NCBI GenBank assembly: GCA_016125285.1
Contig: WGMA01000005.1
Location: 1-64,000 of the forward strand
Origin: Phycisphaera sp.
Lineage (GTDB): Bacteria > Planctomycetota > Phycisphaerae > Phycisphaerales > Zrk34
Length of the DNA: 64,000 nucleotides
Direction of reading: 5' to 3'
In this document: piece after piece, positions 16,593 to 24,848 of the stretch
How positions within the stretch are numbered: position 1 is the first letter of the stretch
How the letters are laid out: each line of letters begins with the position of its first letter
Made by a program: the position numbers and the translations under genes
The notes under the pieces: generated by a model
The model's input: only the letters and a program-made list of their open reading frames with translations
Databases searched by the model: none
Told to the model about the DNA's origin: nothing

Positions 16593-17300
16593 ATGAAGAC
16601 CGCCCTGACCGCGACATCGCTGACGCTCCTGCTGACCACCGCCGCCCTGCTCGCCGCGGACGACACGCCGACCACGCGCGTGCTGTTCGACGGCAAATCA
16701 CTCGACGGCTGGGAGTTCACCGAGGGCGGCTGGGTGCTCGAGCCCGACGGGTCGATGACGTGCCGCAACACGAAGGTCAAGGACAAGAAGGGCAACGAGA
16801 CCGAGCGGCCGATCAGCAACATCTGGGCCGCGGGCACGTACGGCGACTTCGTGCTCACGCTGCAGTACAAGCTCTCCGAGGGCGCGAACTCCGGCGTGTT
16901 CTACCGCAGCAACCCCGCCGACCCCGTCAACGGCGGCTTCGAGATCCAGCTCATGGACAACGTCGGCTTCCAGAAGACGCACGGCCAGAAGGACGCCAAG
17001 AAACTCAACGGCTCGTTCTACGACTGCAAGGAACCGTCGTGCGATCCACAGAACCCCATCGGCGAATGGAACTTCCTGTTCCTCTACTGCAAGGGCCCGG
17101 AGATCGCGCTGAAGATCAACGGGCAGCAGACATTTTCGGTCAACGTCAACGACTGGGACACCGCGGGCAAGAACCCCGACGGGACGACCAACAAGTTCAA
17201 GACCGCGATGAAGGACCTGCCGCGTGTCGGCCGCATCGGGTTTCAGAATCACGGCCAGAAGGTGTGGTTCAAGGACGTGAAGATCATCGAGCTGAAGTGA
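16593..17300 (+). CDS. Secreted DUF1080 protein (3-keto-disaccharide hydrolase family)
   Basis: 235 residues from the ATG at 16593, with signal peptide ending near LLAADDTP. DUF1080 motifs are clear: VLFDGKSLDGWEFTEGGW, TYGDFVLTLQYKL, NSGVFYRSN, GGFEIQLMDN, GEWNFLFLYC and GRIGFQNHGQKVWFKDVKI. It acts outside the inner membrane, probably on oxidised glycosides. It stands alone between two repeat regions, so it is likely monocistronic. A TACAAT at 16545-16550 may be its -10 box. Confidence 0.88.
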   Translation: MKTALTATSLTLLLTTAALLAADDTPTTRVLFDGKSLDGWEFTEGGWVLEPDGSMTCRNTKVKDKKGNETERPISNIWAAGTYGDFVLTLQYKLSEGANSGVFYRSNPADPVNGGFEIQLMDNVGFQKTHGQKDAKKLNGSFYDCKEPSCDPQNPIGEWNFLFLYCKGPEIALKINGQQTFSVNVNDWDTAGKNPDGTTNKFKTAMKDLPRVGRIGFQNHGQKVWFKDVKIIELK

Positions 17301-17309
17301 CCGGACTCA

Positions 17310-17440
17310 CTCTCCCTTCCAGGGAGAGGGCCGGGGTGAGGGTGACGCGCCCGATTACGGCGTACACCACACTCGCATGCGCCGCGTCCGATGATCCATC
17401 CACCTCACCCAACCTCTCCCCCACTTGGGGGAGATGGGTC
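17310..17440. repeat. Inverted pair of CTCTCCC palindromes
   Basis: CTCTCCCTTCCAGGGAGAG at about 17310 is followed by a GGGGTGAGGG motif. Then CCTCACCC precedes the palindrome CTCCCCCACTTGGGGGAG at 17416-17433. The two halves are mutually inverted. Similar 'CTCTCCC...GGGGTGAGGG' repeats occur in many bacterial genomes. It separates two convergent genes. Confidence 0.7.
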
Positions 17441-17447
17441 AATCACA

Positions 17448-18599
17448 TCACGCCTCCAGCGACCACCGCGCCGCGCGCAGCTGCGCCTTCGGGCTCGACG
17501 CCGGGCGCTCGTACCACACGGTGAACAGCGACCCGTCAGCCAGCTCCGCCGTCGACGGATACCCCAGATCACCCGACGCACCGTCATCGCTGATCGTCAG
17601 CGGGTCGGTCCACGTGATACCACCATCACTGCTGACGCGCGCCTGGTTGCCGTAAGGTTTGCGACGGTAGCCGTAAGTGCAGAGCAACCGACCGTCGCGC
17701 AGGCGCAGCAGGTGCGACGGCAGGCCCCACACGCCGATCGGGTGCGGCGTGGTCCACGTGCGGCCGCCGTCGGCCGACTCGCTCTGCAGCAGCTCGCCGC
17801 TGTTCGCCTTGTTGTGGTTGCGGATGTGCACGACGAGTCGGCCGTCCGTGCACTCGACCGCGTGCAGCTCGTGGTAGTTCGCCACGCTGTCGCCGTCACG
17901 CGTGGGGATCGTCGCGAGCCACGCCCACGTCGCGCCGTCGTCTTTCGATTCGCACACGCCGACGCGCTTCTCGCCCGTCCACAGCTCCTTGCCCGCGTAC
18001 AACACGCGGCCGTCGTTCAGCTGCACCGGCCCGTGCGGGCTGTTGACGATGCTTGAGTAACGCTGCGACCACGTGATCCCGCCGTCCGTCGAGCGGATCA
18101 TCCACTGCCCGAGCTCCGCTTTCCGTTGCTCGGCGGTGAGCCGGTTGTGCACCTCCGCCCACCGCCCGCCGTGCTTGCCGACCTGCGGCTCGTACGCCAG
18201 CGACGTGAACGTCGTGACGAGCAGCGCCCCGCTCGCCGTCTCGATCACGCCGGAGTCGCGATCATCGATCGGCCCGTCCAGCAGCACGCGCGGCCAGAGC
18301 CACGTCGCGCCGTCGTCCTTCGATCGCATCATCTCCACACGCCCGAACGGACACACGTGTGCCTCGCGCCCGCCGGAGTACGTCACGATCAACTCCCCGT
18401 CGCGCCGCCGCGCGAGCGTCGGCCAGCCGTGGTAGTACTCCGCCTGCTTGCTGATCGTGGCGATGTCGCCGACCTTCGCCGCCGGCGCGGCGCGCGCCAC
18501 GCCGATGACGCCGAACGCCCCCGCGCCGAACGCGCCCACCGCGCCGAGCGCCGCGGCGTCGTGCAGGAACTGCCGCCGATTCGAGTGCGACTGGTTCAC
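17448..18599 (-). CDS. Tat-exported sialidase-like (BNR repeat) protein
   Basis: 383 residues from the GTG at 18599, 5 bases after the DUF1552 stop. The N-terminus SNRRQFLHDAAALGAVG is a Tat signal ending near ARAAPAA. The body has Asp-box repeats of the sialidase fold: SKDDGATWLW, STDGGITW, SKDDGATWAW, SADGGRTW and SSDGGITW. GWPTLARRRDGELIVTYSGG starts the first blade. Family members are exo-sialidases or related glycan-active proteins, and the six-bladed propeller is clear, but catalytic residues could not be confirmed. It is third in an operon after the DUF1592 and DUF1552 genes. Confidence 0.87.
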   Translation of the reverse strand: MNQSHSNRRQFLHDAAALGAVGAFGAGAFGVIGVARAAPAAKVGDIATISKQAEYYHGWPTLARRRDGELIVTYSGGREAHVCPFGRVEMMRSKDDGATWLWPRVLLDGPIDDRDSGVIETASGALLVTTFTSLAYEPQVGKHGGRWAEVHNRLTAEQRKAELGQWMIRSTDGGITWSQRYSSIVNSPHGPVQLNDGRVLYAGKELWTGEKRVGVCESKDDGATWAWLATIPTRDGDSVANYHELHAVECTDGRLVVHIRNHNKANSGELLQSESADGGRTWTTPHPIGVWGLPSHLLRLRDGRLLCTYGYRRKPYGNQARVSSDGGITWTDPLTISDDGASGDLGYPSTAELADGSLFTVWYERPASSPKAQLRAARWSLEA

Positions 18600-18604
18600 G
18601 TGTC

Positions 18605-19948
18605 TCACGCCTTCTTGAAGTCGAGGCCGCGCATCGTGCCCGTCGAGGAGCCGAAGTGGTCCTCCTCGAGGCCGAGCCGCTGGAGCATGCTGACGAACAG
18701 GTTCGCCAGCGGGTAGTTGTGCTTCGTGTCGAACGCCAGGTGCTGGCCGTGTCGGTACGCGCCGCCGGCCAGCGCGATCGGCAGGTTCGTGGTGATGTGT
18801 CCGCTGGCGTTGCCGAGATTTGACCCGAGCAGCACCTGCGTGCGATCGAGCAGCGTGCCGTCGCCCTCGGGCGTGGCCTTGAGGTCCGCGACGAAGTCGA
18901 CCCACGCCTGCATCGTCGCGCGCTCGACGATCTCCAGCTGCTGGATCATCGCGGGGTTCTTGCCGTGGTGCGACAGGCCGTGGTAGCCCTGGTCGACGCC
19001 CTTGAGCGGCGGGACGAGCCCGCCGCCGTTGCCGCCGAGCGTGATCACGCGCGTCGAGTCCGTCTGCAGCGCCAGCCGCATCACGCCGTAGAACGCCGCG
19101 AGCCGACCCGTCACGTCCGCCGCGTCGATCTTGCCCGGCGCCTTCGCCTCGACCTCCGGCTTCGGCGTGTCCGACCACTTCTCCGCCTTCACCAGCTCCT
19201 GCTCGGTCTGCCGGACCGCGGTGAAGTACTGGTCGAGCTTGTCGCGGTCCGCCGTGCTGACCTTCGCCTGCATGTCCTTCGCGTCTTCGAGCACGGTGTC
19301 CATCACGCTGCGTCCGTCGCGCAGGCCCTGCTTGAGCGCGGCGATCTCCTTGTCCGAGCCGCGCGTGAACAGCTTCGTGTACGTGTTCGTCGGCGAGTGC
19401 TCCGTGGGGATCGACACGCCGTTGGCCGACCACGACAGGCTCAGGTCGCCGAGCGTCATCGAGGCGAACCGCGTGTGATGCCCGATGCGCTTCGCGACGA
19501 ACTGGTCGAGCGAGATGGAGTTCTTGAAGTTCCGCGCGCCGGGGTGCGGGGCGCACGTGAGGTACGACTTCTCGGCCGAGTGCCCGCCGTCCACCTCCGG
19601 GTGACTGACGCCGGAGCAGACGGTGAAATCGTCACGCAGCTTCGCGGCGAGCTTGAGGTAGTCGCTGGGTTCGTAATCGCGCCCGGGCTTTTCGGGGAAG
19701 AACGCCGGGCCGTAAAAGCCGAGCGGGATGCAGACCGCGACCATGCGCTGCGGCGTGGCGGCGTCGTGTGCGCCGGCGGCGCCCGCGGCGATCGCGCGCG
19801 GGCCGATCATCGCGTCGAGCGCCGGCAGCGCCATGCCCACGCCCACGCCGCGCAGGAACAGACGCCGCGACAGGCGCGGCGCGCGGACGCCGAACACCGA
19901 CACCGTGCGCGGCTCGGATCGCATGTCATCGCGTGAACGTCTCATCAC
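18605..19948 (-). CDS. Tat-exported DUF1552 protein
   Basis: About 447 residues from GTG at 19948 (446 from ATG at 19945). An alternative ATG at 19924 keeps the Tat signal (SRRLFLRGVGVGMALPALDA). GAGGTGA overlapping the upstream stop serves as ribosome site. The body matches DUF1552: RMVAVCIPLGFYGPAFFPEKPGRDYEPSDYLK, FTVCSGVSHPEVDGGHSAEKSYL and GLSHHGKNPAMI. This family nearly always follows a DUF1592 gene in Planctomycetota and Verrucomicrobiota, as here. Function is unknown; an extracytoplasmic enzyme is likely. Confidence 0.9.
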   Translation of the reverse strand: MMRRSRDDMRSEPRTVSVFGVRAPRLSRRLFLRGVGVGMALPALDAMIGPRAIAAGAAGAHDAATPQRMVAVCIPLGFYGPAFFPEKPGRDYEPSDYLKLAAKLRDDFTVCSGVSHPEVDGGHSAEKSYLTCAPHPGARNFKNSISLDQFVAKRIGHHTRFASMTLGDLSLSWSANGVSIPTEHSPTNTYTKLFTRGSDKEIAALKQGLRDGRSVMDTVLEDAKDMQAKVSTADRDKLDQYFTAVRQTEQELVKAEKWSDTPKPEVEAKAPGKIDAADVTGRLAAFYGVMRLALQTDSTRVITLGGNGGGLVPPLKGVDQGYHGLSHHGKNPAMIQQLEIVERATMQAWVDFVADLKATPEGDGTLLDRTQVLLGSNLGNASGHITTNLPIALAGGAYRHGQHLAFDTKHNYPLANLFVSMLQRLGLEEDHFGSSTGTMRGLDFKKA

Positions 19949-22363
19949 TCACCTCGTTATGAAGGTCGGACTCCGCACGATCTCGTGCACGAGCGTGCGC
20001 AGGCCGTCGCCGTTTTCCATCGAGCTTTTCACGATCGCGTGCACCGCGTCGCGATCCGCGAAGCCCAGCTCCCGGCCGAGCCCGTACGTCAGCAGCTTCT
20101 CCGCCATGCACCGCGTGAAGTCCTCGCGGTGGCTCAGCAGCAGCTTCTTGAGCTCGCGCACGTTCGCGAACTTCTCGCCACTCGGCAGCTCGCCCGACGC
20201 GTCGACCGACGCCGCCTTCGCCACGCTGCCCCAGCCCTTCTCCGGATGCTCCTTGTGCGGCACCCACTGCAGGTAGTTGTCGCGGTACGCGCCGACCGGG
20301 TCGAAGCTCTCCAGCGCGAAGCCCGGGGGATCGATCTTCGCGTGACACGCGCTGCAGCTCGGGTCGTTGCGGTGCGCCGCCAGTCGCTCGCGGATCGTCG
20401 TCGCGGCGCGGATGTCCGGCTCGATGCCGTTGACGTTCGGCGGCGGAGGCGGCGGCGCGTGGCCGAGGATGTTCTCCATCACCCACACGCCGCGGATCAC
20501 CGGCGACGTCGTCGTGCCGTTCGCCGTGACCTTCAGCACCGCGCCCTGCGTCAGCACGCCGCCGCGCACGCTGTCGGCGGGCAGCTTCACCTTGCGGATC
20601 GCCAGACCGACGACGCCGTCGATCCCGTAGTGCCGCGCGAGCCGCTGGTTGAGCATCGCGAAGTCCGAGTCGATCAGGTTGTCGATCGACAGGTTCTCGC
20701 TCAGCAGCGTGCGGAAGAACGCCTGCGACTCCTGCACCATGCTGTACTCGAGCAGCTGGTCGAAGTCGGGGTAAAGCTTGCGGTCGGGCGTGGTCGCGGC
20801 GATGTCCCGCAGCCGCAGCCACTGGCCGGTGAAGTTGTCGATGAACCGCTCGCCGCGCGGATCGTTGAGCAGCCGCTCGACCTGCCTGTCCAGCACGTCC
20901 GGCTCGTGCAGCGTGCCCGACGCAGCGAGCGTCATCAGCTCGTCGTCCGGCATCGAGCTCCAGAAGAAGTACGACAGCCGCGACGCCAGCTCGTAGTCGC
21001 TCACGCGTGTCGAGCCCGGGCTCACGTCCTCGCGCAGATACAAAAAGTTCGGCGAGCAGAGCACGCCGGTCAGCGCGAGGCGGATGCCGTCCTCGAACCT
21101 GCGCCCGCTGCTCGTGGCGTTCTCGACGAGCCTGACGTACCGCGCGACCTCGGCATCGGTCACCGGTCGGCGGAACGCACGCGGCATGAACTTGCGGAGG
21201 ATGCGCTCGGCGTCGGCGGCGGCGCCCTTCGCGAGATCGACGTCGCCGAACAGCTGCGTGTGATGCTTCGGCGGCCACTGGTCGTAGATCGGGCCGGTGA
21301 TCTCGATCGGCGAGACGCCCACGCCGGGGTGCTCGCCGTTGCCGGGGTCGCGGACCCAGCTCGGCAGGCCCTGCGCGAAGAACTGGATCGCCCAGCGTCG
21401 GCCCGGCGCGGCCTCGATGACGAACTCCTTGGGCTCGGGACCGGCCTCGTAGTAGCCGATGATCTTCGTCTGCGCGCCGACGCCCGCGAAGTCCGACGCC
21501 GCGACGCAGAACGCCACCGGCGTCTCGCTCTTGTACGACGCGGCGGTGAATTTGAAGCGGTACACGCCGTCGGTCGGCACGCGCGCGTCGCGCGTCGAGA
21601 TCTTCGAGTAGCTGATGTCGTTGCGCGACGTGAACATGACCAGTCGGTCGCCGTCACGCACGAAGTTGTTGGGGATGTACTTCTCGGTTTCCTTGTACGA
21701 ATCGCTGTGCAGCGTGACGACCTTCGGCGCGGGGCCGGTCTCGATCGCCGCGTCGAGCGCCGCCTGCGCCGCCTCGATGTAGCTGCCCATCAGCTCCGTC
21801 GAGATCGCCAGCGCCTCGCCGTTGTTGTCGAATCCCCCGGCGTGCTGGTCCTCGGGCAGGTCGCGACGCAGGTCGATGTCGATGCCGAGCAGGTCGCGGA
21901 TCGTGTTGTTGTATTCCTCGCGGTTGAGCCGACGCTGCACGACCTCGCGCCGCGTGCGGTCCGCGGTGACGAGGTGCGGCTTGATCCAGCCGAGCATCGT
22001 CTGCACCTCGGCGGGCTTCGGCTGCGGCTTCTTCTTCGGCGGCATCTCGCCCCTGGCGATGCGGTCGTAGATCGTCGTCCAGCGATCCATCAGCGGCCGC
22101 GTCGACATGTCGCCGGTGAGCTTCGTGAGGTCGAGGTTGCCCTTGGTGACGCCGTCGCCGTGGCAGTCGTAGCAGTGGTCTTCGAGGAAGAACTTCACGT
22201 CGTCGCCGAAGCGCGACGCGCCCGGCTGCGCCTTGTCCGCGGCGGGAGCGACGCCGACGACGTCGCGCCCCGCCGCGCCGAGCCACACCAGCGCGACGAC
22301 CAGAAGCGCACCCACCGCGCCTCGCCCGGACGCGGCTCCGATTCTCACCGACGATCTGTTCAT
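19949..22363 (-). CDS. Secreted DUF1592-family protein with two heme-binding motifs
   Basis: 804 residues with a signal peptide (GALLVVALVWLGAAGRDV). The planctomycete-type cytochrome motif CYDCHGDG is near residue 65. DUF1587 (RRLNREEYNNTIRDLLGID), a DUF1595/1592 core (FMPRAFRRPVTDAEVARYV; SRLSYFFWSSMPDDELM), DUF1588 with CSACHAKIDPPGFALE (second CxxCH) and DUF1585 (LLTYGLGRELGFADRDAV) follow in the usual order. An internal segment of about 100 residues after residue 240 looks like a carbohydrate-binding insertion. It probably transfers electrons in the periplasm or at the surface. It heads the operon with DUF1552 and the sialidase-like gene. Confidence 0.93.
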   Translation of the reverse strand: MNRSSVRIGAASGRGAVGALLVVALVWLGAAGRDVVGVAPAADKAQPGASRFGDDVKFFLEDHCYDCHGDGVTKGNLDLTKLTGDMSTRPLMDRWTTIYDRIARGEMPPKKKPQPKPAEVQTMLGWIKPHLVTADRTRREVVQRRLNREEYNNTIRDLLGIDIDLRRDLPEDQHAGGFDNNGEALAISTELMGSYIEAAQAALDAAIETGPAPKVVTLHSDSYKETEKYIPNNFVRDGDRLVMFTSRNDISYSKISTRDARVPTDGVYRFKFTAASYKSETPVAFCVAASDFAGVGAQTKIIGYYEAGPEPKEFVIEAAPGRRWAIQFFAQGLPSWVRDPGNGEHPGVGVSPIEITGPIYDQWPPKHHTQLFGDVDLAKGAAADAERILRKFMPRAFRRPVTDAEVARYVRLVENATSSGRRFEDGIRLALTGVLCSPNFLYLREDVSPGSTRVSDYELASRLSYFFWSSMPDDELMTLAASGTLHEPDVLDRQVERLLNDPRGERFIDNFTGQWLRLRDIAATTPDRKLYPDFDQLLEYSMVQESQAFFRTLLSENLSIDNLIDSDFAMLNQRLARHYGIDGVVGLAIRKVKLPADSVRGGVLTQGAVLKVTANGTTTSPVIRGVWVMENILGHAPPPPPPNVNGIEPDIRAATTIRERLAAHRNDPSCSACHAKIDPPGFALESFDPVGAYRDNYLQWVPHKEHPEKGWGSVAKAASVDASGELPSGEKFANVRELKKLLLSHREDFTRCMAEKLLTYGLGRELGFADRDAVHAIVKSSMENGDGLRTLVHEIVRSPTFITR

Positions 22364-22601
22364 GCGTGCGTGCCCTGCATACTCACCACGGCGTCACGGC
22401 CGTGTCCCCCTATGTTAAGCCCCCAACCGCCACCGGGCGAGCCGCCCACCCACGCGCGATCCTGACGACAAACGTCCACGCGCGGTAGAATGCCTTCACG
22501 CGTCCGACGGCCAGACGGACCGCGCGCGGCTTGCCCACGGGGCGGGACAAGCACGCGGCGCCCAATCCGGGGCCCCGACATGTCATGAAAGGACCCTGTC
22601 C

Positions 22602-24458
22602 GTGAGCGACTCCACTCAAGGATCTACGAAGCAGGGCTTCGTCAAGACGTTCGTGCTGCCGGCGCTGCTGATCTTCCTGATCCCCGTCATCTCGCTGCTG
22701 TTCTTCAAGCACGTGCAGTCGTACTACGACGAGCAGGCGCGCGTCCGGTTCCTGCGTCAGATTCGCGAAGACAAGAAGCTCACCGCCGAGAATCGGGCCG
22801 CCGCGGAGAAGCTGTTCACGGAGGTGCCGCTGTCCGAGCTCGTCACACGCAAGGAGTTCTCGAACCTGCTTACCTCAGAGGGCGAGTTCAACTTCGGCGT
22901 GTACCGCTGGGCCATCCGGCTGTCGATGTGGTCGATCATTGGCGGCGTCGCGGTGTTCGCGTTGGGCGGGATCTGCGTGCTCGCCTCCCTGCGATCGCAG
23001 TACGCCCAGTATGTCAGTCTCTCGATCGGCTGGCACGTGCTGCGGCTGTTCAGCGCGGCGCAGGTGTTCATTCAGGGCGTGCTGATCATCGCCCTGTCGT
23101 ATTGGGTCACCGCCTTCTGGTTCGAGATCTATGTCCCCAAGCTCATCATCCTCGCGGCCGTGTTCACCCTGATCGCCGTCGGAGCGACCATCAAAGCCAT
23201 CTTTACGAAGCCCTCGAGCAGGTTCGAGGTGGAGGGCGTGGTCATCGATCGGGACGCCTCGCCCCCGCTGTGGCAGGAGCTCGAAGCCATCTGCAGGAAG
23301 GTCGGCACCGAGACGCCCGATCAGGTCATCGCCGGGATCGACGACAACTTCTTTGTGACCGAACAGCCGGTCATCGTCGACAAGGAGACCTACAAGGGCC
23401 GGACGCTCTTCGTGAGCCTGTCGCTGCTCAAGCAGCTGGAGGGCGGCGAGGCGGACGCGGTGCTCGCGCACGAGATGGCGCACTTCAGCGGGAACGACAC
23501 CGTGTATTCCGAGAAGATCTCTCCCCTGCTGATACGCTACGGACACTACCTGCAGGGGCTGTACGCGGGCGGCGCCTCGCTGCCGGTCTTCTACTTCATG
23601 AACTGCTTCCGCGCGCTGTTTCAGCTCTCTCTGGGACGGCTGAGCCGCGAGCGAGAGTTCCGCGCCGATCGCATCGCGGTGGAGGTCACCTCGCCCGACG
23701 CGATGGCCGGAGCGCTGCTGCGGATCGTCGCCTACGCCAACTACCGCGCGAAGGTGCAGGACGAGCTGTTCATGCAGGAAGAGGTGCTCGAGGTGGCCGA
23801 CGTCTCGAAGCGGATCGAAGACGGCTTTCCGCAATACGCGGCCTCGTTCCTCGCGCAGCCCGACGTCGGCAACCTCGAAACCGCGCACCCCTTCGACTCG
23901 CACCCGCCGCTCGCCGAACGATTGCAGGCGGTCGGCGCGTCCCTGCAGTCGGAACACTCGCAGCAGGCGCTGTCCACGCCGGGCGACGGCGCGTGGTTCC
24001 GGCGGATCGACGCGGCCGACGACCTCGAACGCGCCCAGTGGGACGAGTTCGAGCAGAAGTTCCGCGCGTATCACGAGGAGACGCTCCCCTACCGGTTCCT
24101 GCCCGCGACCGACCAGGAGCGAGCCATCGTTCTCAAGGCTTTCCCCGACGTCGCGTTCGCCGGCAAGGACGGCACGCTCCGGATGACCTGCGACCAGATC
24201 GAATACGATCCGTGGCCCGGCGCGATCCGATTCGAGAACATCACCCACTGCAAGCTGAACGAGGGCAACGTGCTCGCGATCTCGCACACCGGCGGCAAGC
24301 CGCAGAACCTGAAGCTGGCGCGGTTCGGAAACGGCCAGGAAATCCTCGCGGCGTTTCAGAAGTACTACGGCCGCTACCTCGCGGCGAAGAACTACCAGGA
24401 ACACATGAAGCAGAAGCGCGAAGCCGAGGCGGAGTCGTCAGCGGACGCTTCTTCCTGA
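22602..24458 (+). CDS. M48-family membrane zinc protease
   Basis: 618 residues. Membrane helices lie near residues 12-28, about 105-125, 145-165 and 170-185. The zinc site LAHEMAHFSGND (HExxH near residue 290) and the third-ligand helix REFRADRIAVE follow, and a further 300-residue cytoplasmic region has no motif I recognise. HtpX-like proteases of this kind remove damaged membrane proteins. The start is the first Met of the frame, preceded by GAAAGGACC. TAGAAT at 22486-22491 is a possible -10 box. Two other M48 genes lie at 57.7-61.8 kb but are not close paralogues of this one. Confidence 0.88.
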   Translation: MSDSTQGSTKQGFVKTFVLPALLIFLIPVISLLFFKHVQSYYDEQARVRFLRQIREDKKLTAENRAAAEKLFTEVPLSELVTRKEFSNLLTSEGEFNFGVYRWAIRLSMWSIIGGVAVFALGGICVLASLRSQYAQYVSLSIGWHVLRLFSAAQVFIQGVLIIALSYWVTAFWFEIYVPKLIILAAVFTLIAVGATIKAIFTKPSSRFEVEGVVIDRDASPPLWQELEAICRKVGTETPDQVIAGIDDNFFVTEQPVIVDKETYKGRTLFVSLSLLKQLEGGEADAVLAHEMAHFSGNDTVYSEKISPLLIRYGHYLQGLYAGGASLPVFYFMNCFRALFQLSLGRLSREREFRADRIAVEVTSPDAMAGALLRIVAYANYRAKVQDELFMQEEVLEVADVSKRIEDGFPQYAASFLAQPDVGNLETAHPFDSHPPLAERLQAVGASLQSEHSQQALSTPGDGAWFRRIDAADDLERAQWDEFEQKFRAYHEETLPYRFLPATDQERAIVLKAFPDVAFAGKDGTLRMTCDQIEYDPWPGAIRFENITHCKLNEGNVLAISHTGGKPQNLKLARFGNGQEILAAFQKYYGRYLAAKNYQEHMKQKREAEAESSADASS

Positions 24459-24848
24459 GGCGCCGGGCGCGCCGGGCGCACCGCGGTTACGCCGCGCGCG
24501 GGGCGGCGGCGCGTGCGTCGTGTGGGTCGTGCGCGTCGCGCCGGTGCGCACGCGGTGACGCTGCAGATGTGGCCCTGTCGCGCCTTTTTCGATGTATCGC
24601 GAGCCCCGTGACGACACCGTTTGTGCGATGGCGCGCCCCGGATGTGCCGGTTCGCGCCCCTTTCGCGCCCCGTTGGCGCCCCATCGAAATCGACGTCGGC
24701 GAACGTGAATCAACGGGTTACGACGATGCGGAGCGCACGGCGCGTCGTAAGTGCCTGTTTACGCGTGACGGGAGCGCGAAAGCGGACCCCGCGGACGTCT
24801 CGACGGACGCGGCGCGCACAGGATGACAGCAAAGTTTGCTGACGGGGA
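24459..24848. other. Intergenic region without recognised features
   Basis: 390 GC-rich bases between convergent genes. The first part is a run of GCGC-rich simple sequence (GGCGCGCCGGGCGCGCC and similar). No start with a ribosome site and no strong hairpin with a T run was found on either strand. Confidence 0.5.

Noticed and set aside
18600-19556. In-frame extension upstream of the sialidase-like gene
   Set aside because: It lies wholly inside the DUF1552 coding region, in another frame, with Arg/Ala/Gly-rich non-family sequence. The Tat signal starts at 18599.
24438-24842. Short frames on both strands between the M48 and kinase genes
   Set aside because: Arg/Ala/Gly-rich products with no ribosome site; they arise from GC-rich simple sequence.
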